Source: Membranipora membranacea
Lineage: Eukaryota > Bryozoa > Gymnolaemata > Cheilostomatida > Membraniporidae
Direction: 5' to 3'
DNA length: 64,000 nucleotides
Assembly (NCBI GenBank): GCA_914767715.1
Contig: OU612072.1
Span: forward strand, 20,460,001-20,524,000
Position numbers and translations under genes: made by a program. The notes below the pieces were generated by a model. The model saw nothing but the letters and a program-made list of their open reading frames with translations. It was not told the DNA's origin and did no database searches. Positions 1-13,976 of this stretch are shown in pieces. How positions within the stretch are numbered: the stretch's first letter is position 1; each line of letters opens with the position of its first letter.

Positions 1-793
1 CCCACATCAACCCTCCAATGCCATACAAGCGGAACCAACGTGGTAGACTTAGGGACTCTGCTTGCAGAGTACAGATGTCGCTAAAGCTAAAACACCGTCC
101 CTCTTACTTTACTGTTTAAAATTTGCCTAGCAGCTGCCTTCTGGTTTTCAAAAACAAGACATAGTTGTCTATGTCAAAAATTATTTTTTGCTAATTTGTA
201 AAGTAACAGGTAATCATTAGTGCTATGAACTATGAATCTCTAGCTTCATGATATTGAATATGTCATTTGCTTCATTTCGATTAAAATTTCGGCCAATGTC
301 AACTTGAACTTTTTGACAGTTTTTGTTAACCACAACACTAGAACGCAATTACCGGTTTAGATCATGGATGTATTTTGGTTTATATAACAAGTATTAAAGA
401 TAGTATTAGGGAAAGAGATGTAAAGTTACTGATCAAGCAGGATGGGGACCCATGAGCTGTATCCAACACAGCTAACCTCAACAATGCGATCTAAATTTGG
501 GAGCAAATCTTGGTGTCTCAAGGTACAAGGGCACGCTGTTAAAATTATAATGACGCATTATCACAAACACTTATTAGGAGATTTAACCTCTAGTAGTTTG
601 ACACCCCCATACTTTTGGTAAGCAGTAACAATGCCGTAATAAACCAAGACTTTATTTTATTGTGTTTAGAAAGTTATACCAGACCCTCCCCCTTCAATGT
701 TATTGTCAGTGGTCGTTGCTTCTCGCGGCAGAGTAAATTAACACATATTTTTAATTTGGCGATAGCCTTGAATTTCTAATGCGCTTCAAACTT

Positions 794-862
794 CTGATAA
801 GAGAAGGAAGTAATCCTTTCACTGCTTAGTAATCCTAGGCTGTTGACATATTTCTCTTATCA
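794..862 (+). promoter_or_regulatory. GATA-site dyad (inverted CTGATAAGAG / CTCTTATCA)
   Basis: CTGATAAGAG at 794-803 faces CTCTTATCA at 854-862, with the module's characteristic interior (AGTAA, CTTTCACTG, CTGTTGACAT). GATAAG is the classical GATA-factor recognition core. The flanks at 600-900 match 4950-5250 and 36420-36640, so the dyad sits in a dispersed repeat. Regulatory activity is inferred. Confidence 0.5.
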
Positions 863-3194
863 CAGATCATTCAGAGATCACAGGCCAGTCTCTTTTAAAA
901 TGTCTTTCGGGAAAAGTAAAGACTATAAATGTTTTAGACTACATAGGACTATAATTTTATTAGGTATGTTGAACTGCAATGCATCTGTCTTGTGATTAAA
1001 AAAGTATTGGTGCTGGTAGGGCATGGCGGTCGCGTCCAACTCTGATTTGATTTGTTACCCAAAAAAATGCGTATTGGAAGGCAGACTCTGATAATTACTT
1101 TGTATTTACACAATTACTATCCTATCTCGATCCTTAGCACCATGAAGAGCGAAGGAAAGAATGCATGTGTGCATTGCATTGTGGGATCATAATAATTTAG
1201 TTATCCCAATTTTGTCAGCCAAAAATTTAAAAAGATTGAAGAAAGGAAGACCAAAGTCGTGTCTACTCCCACTAGCAATGGTAAGCCTTATATCCAACCT
1301 CACCCAACAGCAGTCATTATTTGCAGGACTTGAATAAATACAGACGATGTTGGGGACTTGGGAACTAATACAGAAATTCTCCTCGATTATACACTTGATA
1401 TTCATAAACTGATTGCCTTGGTCTGAAGCAGGACATCTGACCATTCATTGCATCAAGACAAAGGGTAGGTGTATGAAGCTAAATATGCAGCCTGTTGACA
1501 TATTTTGATCGGTTCCTGCGATACACCGTAATCGTTCAAAGTAACGCTAAGTGATTGCTTAGAATTATCAATTTAATAGAGCAGCCTACACAGCTTTGCT
1601 TTTAAATCAAAGTCATGCTTAACAAAGTTTGTATCTCTTATCAATCGAGTTTCAAAGAAGCAAAATTGGACCGACTCATGTTCCTCGTCACTTACTAAAT
1701 TCCTTTTATAGCTTCAAAACTGTATGGTGCCTAAAGTATGTGATAAGAGCACCGAGTTAGCTTTTTACTGCTTGGCACTGATCCCTGCTAATGTGAATGT
1801 AGGCAGATAACTCCATTGTTTGCTATCTTTGTATATTCGACCCACTAGGGGCTGAATACCCAAGCAGAACAGACACCTCTCTTTTACTCATTATTGCTCA
1901 TGTTTAATTTGTACGGAGTTAAGTTCTTCCTGTTAAGGAAGAGGGCAACTCCATACAAAAAAGCGTTTTGTTTATCTAATCAAATTTATCCACAACATTT
2001 GTTTTTAGAAGTTTGTTACAAGTAGGTATTAATTCAATTTACTAGTGACTCATAGTTGAGTTGCCTTTTCGACATTAAATTCAATTTGTATTCTTGAATA
2101 ATAAACTAAGTTAAATACCAGAAAAGCAATTTATACCATACCAGAAAGTACAATATGCTCCAAGGGATCTCCCACCAGAACTGATCAGCCTTGATGTTTT
2201 CCCGGTCTTATATGCACCGGAGGTCATAACTGTTGATAGCCATGGCCAAAAAAGTTGGAGATTGCATTTGCCCATCGATCACTTTAAATTTGAAAATAAA
2301 AATGCAAATAAACTGACTTCCTCTTGAAAAATGGCGATTGGATTTTGACTTTCGTCTGAAAAAAAGGGTTAATTATGCATTATTATATGACAGCGATTGA
2401 ACCTCCCAAAAAAGATGGAGATGGGATGTCTGATAGCTGACAGTAATTTAATTACCCCTAATACACAACAGATTTCATCAAAAGATAAAACTGAGAATGG
2501 TCTCTGATTTGAAGTGGTTGACACTGTCTGTTATCACTTGCTCCCATCTTCTTGGTTTTATTCTCTCCATCTGAAATCTCCTCAGCCTGAGCTGCGAGAA
2601 CTTGAGATCTCGGAGCTTCTGCTCCTCCTTCTCCTTGACTCTCCTCAGTCATCCAAGTAAGCTGTGAAGTTATCTCACACGTTTTCATGAAATCTTTTTA
2701 TAACTTACTAATGTACACAAAATACCTGTCCTAAAGTGTCCTACCATGTGATCTATTCGAACTAGGGTGGGCAGTGCTTGGATGTATGAAAATAGTAGGG
2801 CAAAACGTGTAATTTCTGTACCAAGTATATCGAATCCAACAACGCCTTGATATGGACAATATCACCAAGTGTGCCGAGAAGCTCTCCAAAGCAGACACTG
2901 CCAAACACAGATTGAAAATCAAATCCCTCAGAATGGTGCACCCATCAACGCACCAAACCCTTTAATCTCCTTTGACATGCTACTATCCGGTTGCTCTGCG
3001 TCTCTGTGCCACTGCATTAATCTTCGTAGAGACCGCTTTAGATCACAGGCTATCCTTATTTTCTATTATTATATATATTTACACTACAAATAGATTTTAT
3101 TCAACAGTTTAGACATCAGAATTTTTGGAAACAAATTTTACTTGAGGCAAACCAGTTTTTTATTTCTCAATCACCCCTTGTGATAATTATGGTC

Positions 3195-3362
3195 TGTACA
3201 TACATACATACATACATACATACATACATACATACATACATACATACGTACGTACATACGTACCTACGTACATTTGTATGCACGCACTCACGCACGCATA
3301 CACACGCACGCACGCGCAAACACACACACATACATCTACATACACACACATACACACACATA
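3195..3362. repeat. (CATA)n / (CACACG)n microsatellite
   Basis: A perfect TACA run gives way to mixed CATA, CGTA and CACACG units. Related tracts of different length and composition lie at the same place in the duplicate copies (30845-30975 and 63613-63805). The tract creates spurious open frames of Tyr-Val-Cys-Met repeats on both strands, and these are not genes. Confidence 0.95.
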
Positions 3363-3389
3363 CATACTTACCTCTATTATGGTAAATTA

Positions 3390-4640
3390 TAAAGGTCCTA
3401 ACATGGTTGACACGCAAAAAGCGGCATTTTGCAGCTAATTTGCAAGTAATTTAGACAAATCGTCTTCCAAACAAGGAAATATTTGCCACTGAGAATGAGA
3501 TATAGGTAGGAAAGCAAATTAGTGCATGGACGATTGATACCAACAATCAGTCATCTGGAGGACATACTATCTTGTAAGAATCCGCCAAAGTAAGTAAGTT
3601 CTTGGTTCACCGGACCTTATCAATCTGAAGATATTGCAAGTGGTGTCCTTTTTTCTCATGGTTACTCATCTGTCATATTAGCACATGGGAGAATAAAAAC
3701 CGACTGCTTGTGCATTGCATTGTGGGATACTATTAAATTCATTATCAAATATTTGACAGCTTAAGTTTTTGTCTCAAACTACCTGCCCCTTCCATCCTGT
3801 TCAGCTGTTCTAATAGTGCCCTCTAAACCTTTTTCGTGGAGCACAAAAGGGCATTGAAATTTAAGGGAGAGACACTTTTGAAACTCATCAAAAGTCATAT
3901 TCAGCTATGTTGTTTAAACATGTTGTACTGGAACTTTTGGACTGAAAATTGATGGTGCAGGAAGTGACCGCTGACTTCGGTACGTATCGGTATAGTTATA
4001 GTCGGGTTGGGAGCCACTTGAGGCAAATTGTGGCCTGGCTAATTAATTTAAAACAACCCCAACCATTGGACGGGTTGGAATAGACAACAAAGTTCCTGCG
4101 CGTTGCATTGTGAGATATTCATTGACTTATCTAAGAATATTTGGCAGCCTAAAATCTAGTTGATCAAAAGGAGGAAAAGGAAAGACATATATAATTATCT
4201 CAAAATAAAGGAAAATATTGTGATTGTGTGTGCCACCTGTGAACGTTATTACAGCAGGCTGTGAACATCAATCCAATTGCAAATGGGTGTCAAAAGCATT
4301 GCGCAGCATTGTCCCTCAGATGAAAGCGTCTTATTAAAATATTTTATGATTTGAATAATTTTTCCAATACATCGTAGCAATAGCCTGAGCGAACCCAGCT
4401 GTCAAGTTTCAGGAAATTTGGAAAGTTCAGTATCTACATTGCATTGTGGGATATCATCTTACTGCAGGACTATAATATATGGTGTCAGGAGGTGCAAATG
4501 GCTGTTGTTTTTATATTTTCTGCTTCAAATAGGAAGGGAATGGATAATTAGTCTTACTCAACAAGGCCTGATACACAAAATCACAATGACTGCCAGCATG
4601 ACCGGAATTAAACAAAGTCCACACAGATCACAACCTGCTC
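3390..4640. repeat. Duplicated block B, copy 1 (partner 30985-32190)
   Basis: The block aligns along its length with 30985-32190 and in part with 63810-64000. It contains three copies of a conserved motif around GCATTGCATTGTGGGATA, at about 3712, 4103 and 4437. The last of these also matches 50335 onward. No coding sequence is seen. Confidence 0.85.
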
Positions 4641-5685
4641 AAATGTGGTCAATATACTGCAATATTTGAATCACAGCAGCAACCTTATGAACCAATGACT
4701 AAAGATTTTAAAAATCAAAACATGAAGCCTAGCCTAAAATATTACAGAGTTGTATGAGAGGCAAACAACTCAATTCATATCTAAGACAGATATTAAGATA
4801 AATTATAATGATGCAATGAAATACCTTGATATCTCACTTATAAGGCACAAGTGCTCTCTTCCTCTTCCGCATTATTCTTAGTTCCTCTCAGTACTAATTG
4901 GAGACACATGTTAAGCAAGCGAATGAAGTACTTGATTAATAAAAACCCTCCCACATCATTTAATAATGAAGTTATGCACCATGATTTTGATTTATTTTAA
5001 AATTTATATCAGGGCTCCCCCTTCAATTCTATTTTGAGTGATCCCAGTTTTTCTCACCTGAGTATATTAACATTAAATTTTTTGTAATATGGCAATTGCT
5101 TTGTATTTGTTATGTGCATCAAATCTCTGATAAGGGAGGGGAAATATTCATTTCACTGTTTTGTATCCCTAGACTGTTGTCGTGTGTTTCTCTTATCAAC
5201 AGACAAATCACAGAGGTGCAATCGGCAAATTATTGTTGTTTGCCTTACCAAAATAACTTCTCGGTAATGAGAACTGTCGAGAACACCACGTTTCTACAAC
5301 AATATGATGCTAAATGGAAACAGACTGTTCATAACTGCATCGTAAGGAGCTTTGACTACCCAAATAATCACATCCTTTGCTATCAAGCAAGAGGTCCTGG
5401 GTTCGATCCCCGTTCTCTTCTCGAGAGATTTACACTGGCTTTCCCTACCCACATAGCACAAAACCTGAATTCAAATTCAGCCAACAACCCTCACACATCA
5501 CACACATCTCAAACTCTCATTATTTGCAAAACCGACAATCGAGGTGTGTACTATCAGTAATCATACAAACTGTCAAGGGTCTTTGAGCACTAGGGGTATC
5601 CATCACTTGTTTTCTGGTGGGTGCAGTTTCATTTGAATACCCTACCCCCATGTAAGACAAGACAAATGCATCGTTTTCAAAGAAG
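4641..5685. other. Non-coding repeat debris with a tRNA-like segment
   Basis: 4700-4880 recurs inverted at 37800-37995 and, more diverged, at 50600-50790. 4860-5250 recurs at 36320-36640. At about 5380-5412 the string GGTCCTGGGTTCGATCCCC looks like a tRNA T-arm and B box, preceded by a possible anticodon hairpin, so a tRNA-derived SINE is possible. Open frames here show no family resemblance. Confidence 0.5.
5127..5198 (+). promoter_or_regulatory. GATA-site dyad
   Basis: CTGATAAGGG at 5127-5136 is paired with CTCTTATCA at 5190-5198. The interior resembles the other dyads (TTTCACTG, CTAGACTGTTG). The left site carries one mismatch to the array consensus. Function is inferred only. Confidence 0.45.
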
Positions 5686-7471
5686 AATGAATAAACAAGA
5701 GAATAATACGGCAAAGTCTGGTTGGTGTACCACCCTTCCCTTCCCTACCAAACAAACTGGCTTTAGGATTTCTATATCGTGATGTTTCAGAGTAAATTAG
5801 TGAGTTTTTGTTCACATTGTCATAGTAACAGGAGAAGATGAAGGTCTAAAGACTAAAGCATTTCTTAAGTCAGGCAGTTACCTATGAAAAAGTTGTTCCA
5901 GATTTTCAGAGTGAAAAACTAAATGCTCTACTTGACATGAACTATTGCTGGTGGAGAGAGTGCCTTCTATAAGATCAGGTAACTCTCATTCTCTGCATTA
6001 TGATACCACAGTACCCCTGAAACGTGCTTTTGTCTTTTGGTAGCCTACAAGTTCTAATTAATAAAGTTCATAGTTGACAATACTCTGTGTCGTAAATCTG
6101 ATGGCTATTGTGGCAGGTCAAAATTAAAAGCAGACTTCCTGCCTCGGCAGCATACCCCTTGTTCGTTCCTTATACTCCCACCACACCATTGCCTTTTTAG
6201 GGATCGCATTGTCTTTCTTACAATCATTTATGAGAAATATAAATACTTTGACTATAGACTACTTAAGACTAAAGGACTATGTTTGTTAGATATGTTAAAT
6301 TGCGAGGTAATACATCTATCTTGTGACTGAAATGAAATAAAAGTGTCTGAAGGCCACCGCTCTTTTTTGGCAGACAGATTGGAACAATCTTTCGAGATCA
6401 GCCTGTATCTGAGTTTATTACAGAATAATCATCCTATCTCAAACAACAGAACCATGGATATAATATAAAACACAAAACAATTGTGCATTGCATTGTGGGA
6501 AACTCAATTACTTATTCAAAAAATTTCTACAGCTGAAGATTATTTGCAATATTGAGATACTGATGAAAGTCATATATTGTTTTAAAAGCGATATTACCAC
6601 CTTCCCCGCAGTCGTGAGGGTTTGTACCTCAAAGTGATGAGCAAGTCTAAGTCGCACACCAAGCTGGAGTCTGAGCCGGGCGAGGATGGCGAGCGACAAG
6701 GTGAGTCAGCAACAAGGTAAGATTACTTGGCGTATTATTACTTTTATGAGTGTCACTCGGCTTGTACGATGGTACATTTGTGGTTGACAACTGAGCGTGC
6801 GCTGTATGAGTGCGGGCGAGTCATTCTGAAGCACGCTTGGATGACAGATGGCCAAGGTGCCGGATAGCCAGAGCGGATGCGGCTGAACTTACCATACTCT
6901 ACCTAGTCCCGCTGCAATTATCATAGAAGCACTTTGTGCACCACCCGCAGAAGCAACCAGCATGCAGGGCTCAAGGACATGCAAAGCTTGTTGATGCCGC
7001 CGTTGACTAGTGCGCATGAAGCTAGTCGTGAGGCCTGCCCTTGACACAATCGCCGGCACTCCTCGGCTCCTCCTGGCTACTCGAGACCATTTGTGCGCGT
7101 AGCCAATCGACACTGCAGAGCAGTGCGGCCATCAGTACGTGAGTGGTCCCGGCGGCAAGATAAGATTTACCATGATACAGCTTGCCCTGAAATTGTGGAC
7201 CCGGCCTGCTTAGCCTAACAGCCTGGCGGGTGTGGGCCGGTTGGTTGGAAGCTTGCACCAATTAGAATGGTTGCCACAAATTCAGCACATGCCCAGTGGC
7301 AGCAGGCACAGCAGAGGAAAGCAGGCACCCTTGGTACAGGTCGTCACGTCGGTGCCTGGTCAGTTGTCTCCGAAAACTTGCAGCCACGTAGTAGAACAAT
7401 CCCACGTCATGAAGCGATCTCGGTAACTGCAGAACAGGCCTGCGTCACCTCATCCATGGAGATGATGGCGC
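5686..7471. repeat. Duplicated block C, copy 1 (partner 33213-34960)
   Basis: It starts at a GAGAATAAT(A)CGGCAAAG junction and is collinear with 33213-34960. The relatively GC-rich part 6880-7471 also resembles 45838-46400. The motif GCATTGCATTGTGGGA recurs at 6485. The block ends against a piece of the 18S rRNA 5' end, so the GC-rich part could derive from rDNA spacer or ETS. That origin is inference. No protein is credible here. Confidence 0.75.
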
Positions 7472-7500
7472 TATCTGGTTGATCCTGCCAGTAGTCATAT
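7472..7500 (+). pseudogene. 18S rRNA 5'-end fragment (29 nt)
   Basis: This matches the near-universal eukaryotic 18S start (ACCTGGTTGATCCTGCCAG and the following AGTCATAT), with TATCTGG where TACCTGG is usual. Homology stops abruptly where GCTTGTCTC should follow. It is far too short to function and marks a relic of rDNA or a repeat that captured it. Confidence 0.8.
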
Positions 7501-8639
7501 AATCAATTCATCACTCACCTAGTGCGCTCATTGAAAAGGTTTTTGAAAAATTGGTATGTATAGTTTATGTTTAATTTTTTGATTAAAATTAAAATTTGAA
7601 CGTAACGGTATAACTTAGGGCCCTCAACCAATGAGATTTAGCCCCAGTTACTGGCATGAATATGAGCGAAAACTTTGATTTCCCCTCTTATTCATGATAT
7701 CCATACAGAACTATTTGTGTGAGCGCAAACCATGTTACTGGCTCTCGGACTTTCGGATTATGCAGCTGGTTTCTAATAAACTATGCGTTGTTGGTGGAAC
7801 ACGAATGTTGTAGTGAAATCTGTTACCCGGTAGAGTACCTGCCAATGATAAATTGATTGACACAAGTTCAGTTGCCTGTTGTATGAGTAGAACTGTCAAC
7901 ATTTTTTTAGCTTGAAATCTTCAGTAAGTAAATTGGACACTAATGCTATATTAGGACGGTATTAAGTTGTCATAAGAGCGGTTTTAATCCTTCCTGAATC
8001 AATACTTGCGCACCACTGTCTTAACCAGGTTATTGCAGACCGGGACTCAACATACCGGAGGCCAACTATATGTTTGCAGTGAAAATATCCCTTCCTTATC
8101 AATTAAAACAATATACTAAGTTCCGTTAGGTTGGGGTACTTCGCTCAGCACGCAGGCTATTGGGCCTGGCAATCATTCTCAATAGAAGATTAATCTCACT
8201 GTGTTTTAAGCTTGTATGGTCTCAGGCCAGGGGGGGGTCACCCTCCCACCCTCCGTTATCAGCATGTTGTAAATACAAACTTTTGCGTCTGCAGTGCAAA
8301 TAAAATAGAGCATTTCAATCCTAGATGCTTTGTTTGACAGAAACTACTTCATTTTACTCAACAGCAGCAATGTGATGACGGCATACTTTTTTCCGGCAGC
8401 TCTAAAAATAGCATATATTTTATTTCATTGTTTAATTAAATTTAATTTAATTTTAATTTAATTTAATTCAAGTTTATAATTAAGCCTCAACCTTGTTTGT
8501 TGAGTCGATTGTTTGTGCAAGTAGATGGGGAATAATATTGGCGTTCCAGCGCCTGAAATCTTGTAGATGCAGTGGTGTAAGCAAAGGTGTCAGACTATTA
8601 TTTGGTGTCAGATATTATTTTAAAAAGCTAGAATTTTAT
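7501..8639. other. No gene seen; AT-rich spacer
   Basis: 7550-7760 partly matches 35080-35300 at the end of duplicated block C. A TTTAA-type microsatellite lies at about 8428-8470. I see no splice-supported exon or RNA gene. Confidence 0.5.
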
Positions 8640-8945
8640 CGGTTTTATCATATGCAGCCCCGTGCTGGACCACACACCTCCCAAAATGATATGGATAAAC
8701 TGGAGAGATTTCAAAAGCTCTGCACCAGAATTATGATACCATATGAGGAAGAATATGAAGAGAGACTTTCTTTACTAAAGCTGGAAGAGCTAAAAATACA
8801 TCTTGACATTCTTTGTTTTCGATATATTGCAAAGGTTAAAGAATGTGAGAACCATCCATGCAAAACAATTTTGGAAGCCCGAAATCATCAGTCTATAAAT
8901 AGAACAGCATTTATAGACAATGATTTTTTTCATAAATACACCTGA
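8640..8945 (+). pseudogene. LINE reverse-transcriptase C-terminal fragment
   Basis: The open frame ends at 8945. Its part from about 8650 reads DKLERFQKLCTRIMIP followed by EERLSLLKLEELKIHLDIL, which is the pattern of the C-terminal tail of CR1/jockey-type LINE ORF2 (LExxQ..A..I.P...Y.eRL..L.L..L..R). No RT catalytic motifs remain upstream, so it is 5'-truncated. A long (TA)n tract follows and may be its 3' tail. The N-terminal part of the frame shows no homology I recognise. Confidence 0.55.
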
Positions 8946-9015
8946 CTGCTTTGTTTTTATTCATTTATTTATGCGTGGTCTTTGTTTGTCATTGACTTTG
9001 ATCGGCAATGATAAA

Positions 9016-10479
<1,464 letters not shown>

Positions 10480-11180
10480 AGGATGCTGTCTTCTCTAATT
10501 GGTTACCGACGGTTATTTCCTTTACTAGACATCACCGCTCATTTCTTCGCATCGCAAGGCAACATAGACTAATGGGACTGAGCGGCACTTCTTTGACAGA
10601 AATTGATTGATGACCGGCTCAGGACGACCATTTCCTCAAGAAATACATATACGTTGATCTGGGAGGGAAATGTCAGGGGGAGATATATGTTTACTGTTTG
10701 TGTAGCTGACGATAAATCTGTACCAGGATACCATGTTCTTGCGCGTATAAAGAAGCCAAATTGAGCGATAGAAACCATCACTTCCACTAAGAAAAGCGTT
10801 TGATTATTTTGAAAGTGAGTTGGGGTGAAGAATTGTACTGCTTTTTTAAATAGAGCATATCACATGTCAAACTGCTTTGATAACCATACATTTCATGAAC
10901 TTCAGTTATAGAATTGAAACTCTAGTGTATTTTCTCACTCCATGTATTTATGATCTCACACCATTCTTAGTCCTTAAAAGGATGAAAATTGACACCCTCC
11001 GTCTCATTAAAATTTGTAGGGAGTTGTCCTCTCAGAGGAAAGGAGGGTATAACTTCTTCAATCTTTTAAATAATCCGATAGAGTGAGGATGTTATTGGCA
11101 TAAAAATATGACAAGGATTTGTCACTCACTGCGTCCCGGAGAATATATGGTGAGGTAGGGGGTATGCTTTGAGGAATATT
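10480..11180. repeat. Duplicated block D, copy 1 (partner 46360-47185)
   Basis: It begins at a shared TCTTCTCTAATTGGTTACC string and runs collinearly with 46360-47185, including the CTGGGAGGGAAATGTCAG segment. Weak open frames on both strands are not conserved between copies, which argues against coding. Confidence 0.8.
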
Positions 11181-11224
11181 ATCCCTGGAAAAAAATGCCA
11201 GTTACAAATTATTCTCAGGAGTGT

Positions 11225-12080
11225 ACACAATGAGCTCACTCAAACTCCAGCAGCTTGTGTGATCTGACATCTATTTCTCAGCTAACCATTAATTGGATTT
11301 CAATATAATATTTATCCTGGCGATGATTAATCACATCACAATTATGATTAGAGCATCAACTTCACATGTCACTGCGGGAGTTTTATTGCATTGTTGACAT
11401 GAGGATGTCTTATCAATGCTAAGTTCCCATGGCTGGGAATAAGGAAAAGTCACACTTCTAGTTATACATAAATTAATATATCACCATTTAGCGCTACCTG
11501 CGTCATTCAACTGATAAGAGCACCAGGTGAAACTTTCACTTGTAGTGTAGTTGAATACTGATGACTCAAGTATCACTTATGAATGTAAATATTGCAAGGT
11601 CATTAATACTGACATTATGAGGTCTCATGGCCGATAATTCGCAATATACAACCAGACGCGGATGTTTGTGTCTCACATCTGATAAAAGAATAAAATTGAC
11701 CACTCACAATATAGTTGATAAGTGTGTCTTGGCGGTCGAAGGGGGAACATGGGAACACACACCGTGTTTAACTCAAACATATGCTTCATCCTCTACTGAA
11801 TTATGAATTGTGCTACATTCTAAAATGCACTGTTCGTATAATTGAATAGCAACTGATGAACTCTTGTCACCCTGCTTCATAAGGGCCTCAGCTACTTTTT
11901 TTTGAGGCTGCGCAACAAGCCTAGAGTTTAGGCGAATAAGACCATAAGGGTAGAATAGTAATATGATTCAGGACAAATTTGGCAAGTCATTTGATGGGTT
12001 GTATGTCTTGCATATGGGATAAATCATGAAGGTTGAGGGTCTAAAATACACAATGACTAGGAACTAATTGTAAGGGCACA
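11225..12080. repeat. Duplicated block E, copy 1 (partner 50871-51865)
   Basis: It begins with ACTCCAGCAGCTTGTGTGAT and continues collinearly with 50871-51865. The copy contains one paired GATA-dyad module: CTGATAAGAG at 11511 and CTGATAAAAG at 11679. The right-hand partner sites are degenerate. Confidence 0.8.
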
Positions 12081-13482
12081 ACTCTTACGTTAATCGGTTT
12101 TAGTTTGTAAGCGAGTTGGAGAATGCAAGCAGTCACTCAGTGTAATCTTTAACATCTCTCTTTCTTGACGATATCATAAGCTATGTAACCTGGCAAGGAG
12201 TACTTGCAGGATAGTAACGATAAGAGTGCCAAATACGCACTCCGCGGCGGGAGTACTAAACATTGGTGACATGAGAAGGACTTATCAATGCTAAGTACAC
12301 GGAAAGTGCCCTATTAAAAGTCATGCTTGTTCTACGTCAGTTCTAAATATTCACCGCTTATGACGCGTCAAACATTCGATAAGAGAACCTTTTACTGGAA
12401 ATTATTGAATACTGTTACTTGAGTTTCTCTTATGTAAAGATTACAAGGTCAGTTATAGAGACAAAGTTACGTCTCATGGTCTTCTATGATTAAACATATA
12501 TAACCAGATGGCGACGGTTCGGGTCACACAACTGATAAGAGCACATAACTATTCATGGTCTGTAGCCAAATATATAGTTCCTTTGAACGTGTCTTAGTAG
12601 GGATCGTAATTGGTAACCACCGAAAACATCACTGTGTTTTTACCATAGCCTGCATGCGCCTATAGATATTTATCACACACTTACCTTACATCAAAGTACA
12701 ATACTTAGCTACTTGGTCTAATGAAATATGATTTCAATTACAAAATATGTATTGTTTGTAAACTTGAAGGACAGTTGATGAAGCCTTGGCACGCTGCCAC
12801 AAGATAATAACCTAGTGACAGGGTTACAGTGAATGCAGGTAGGATCATATATCCATCACAGATAAGGTTAGAATAGGAATAAAATCCTGCACACATTTGG
12901 TCTATGCATGGATGAGTTACATATTTTGAGTAGAGCATGAAAGGCCAGTACGCCAGAAGGGCACAGCTGTTTTTATGGGAGTTGGAGAATACCTGGATCC
13001 AAGCAGTCAGGGTACTTTTCAAATGTTTTTGATTGAATTAATAATTCACATTTAATTGGACATGCATTATTATGCATCACAGAGAGGAGAGAGGGGTAAG
13101 AATTGGGAGCAGCCCTCTCCCATCCTCCTTTCAGAAGTAATTCATCATTCTCAGGGGTGTATACAACAAGTTCTCATCCCTCCCCTCTTTCTTGGCTATA
13201 CCTCATCGAATTCTTAACTGCATAAGCTGGCAAAGAGGGTTTGCATAATAGTTATGGTCAAAGTGTCGAATACACGTTTCAATGCGGAAATACTAAGTAT
13301 AATAGACATGAGAGGGTCTTTTTAATGCTAAGCTCAGGAAACAGTTCTCTATTAAAAGTCATACTTCTTGTTCTACCCTAGGTTCTAAATATGTTACCAC
13401 TTATGGCTAGATGCCTCTAACAATTGATAAGAAAACCATAAACTGGTTATTATTGAATATTGATGACGCAAGTTTCACTTGT

Positions 13483-13621
13483 CAATGTAAATATTGTAAG
13501 GTCAGTAATACAGGCAATGTAACGTCTCACGGTCTCCCGTGATTAAACATATTATCTTTAATCACGGGAGACCGTGAGACGTGACATTGCCTGTATTACT
13601 GACCTTGCAATATTTACATTG
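13483..13621. repeat. 65-bp near-perfect inverted repeat (hairpin)
   Basis: The arms 13483-13547 and 13557-13621 are reverse complements with only about two mismatches and a 9-nt spacer. The left arm is the normal unit sequence. In sister units the text passes directly from ATTAAACATA to TATAACCAGATGG, so the right arm is an inverted duplication inserted at that point. Confidence 0.95.
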
Positions 13622-13976
13622 ATAACCAGATGGTGGCTGTTTGTCTCACACAACTGATAAGACCATGCAATTCACCGTTCACTACCTGTAGCCGAATAAA
13701 TAATTCCCGGGACTGTGTCTTAGCAGGGAATTAATTGATACATGACAACAGCACTGTGATGTTACCATAAATAGGCATGCGTCTATTAATATATCACACA
13801 CAAACCTTACATCTGACTCAAATGACAAGCTTCTTTGTCTACTGTATTATGATTGAATGACATAACATGCATTGTTTGTATAATAGAAGGACAGTGGACG
13901 AAGCCAAGTCAAAAGTAAACGGAGACAAGGCTGTACAGTCAATGCATGTAGGACAGCTAAAGGTGTAGCTAGACAG

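Larger units (their letters stand above)
1..3575. repeat. Left copy of long duplication (partner 60943-64000)
   Basis: Bases 1-310 match 60943-61137 plus 62041-62165, and 1694-3575 match 62167-64000, at high but imperfect identity by eye. The segment 311-1693 is missing from the partner, and the partner carries a LINE fragment (61138-62035) that this copy lacks. Both copies keep the same order: start segment, single GATA site in a CTGATAAGAG-like context near 1740, ORF-like shadow at 2460-2690, then a CATA microsatellite. No gene is recognisable. This is inferred to be an old intrachromosomal duplication. Confidence 0.85.

Noticed and set aside
3167-3417. Open frames on both strands with Tyr-Val-Cys-Met or Tyr-Ile-His-Thr repeats (also at 30701-31044 and 63581-63854)
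   Set aside because: They are translations of CATA/CACG microsatellites, open in several frames at once, with no other coding signal.
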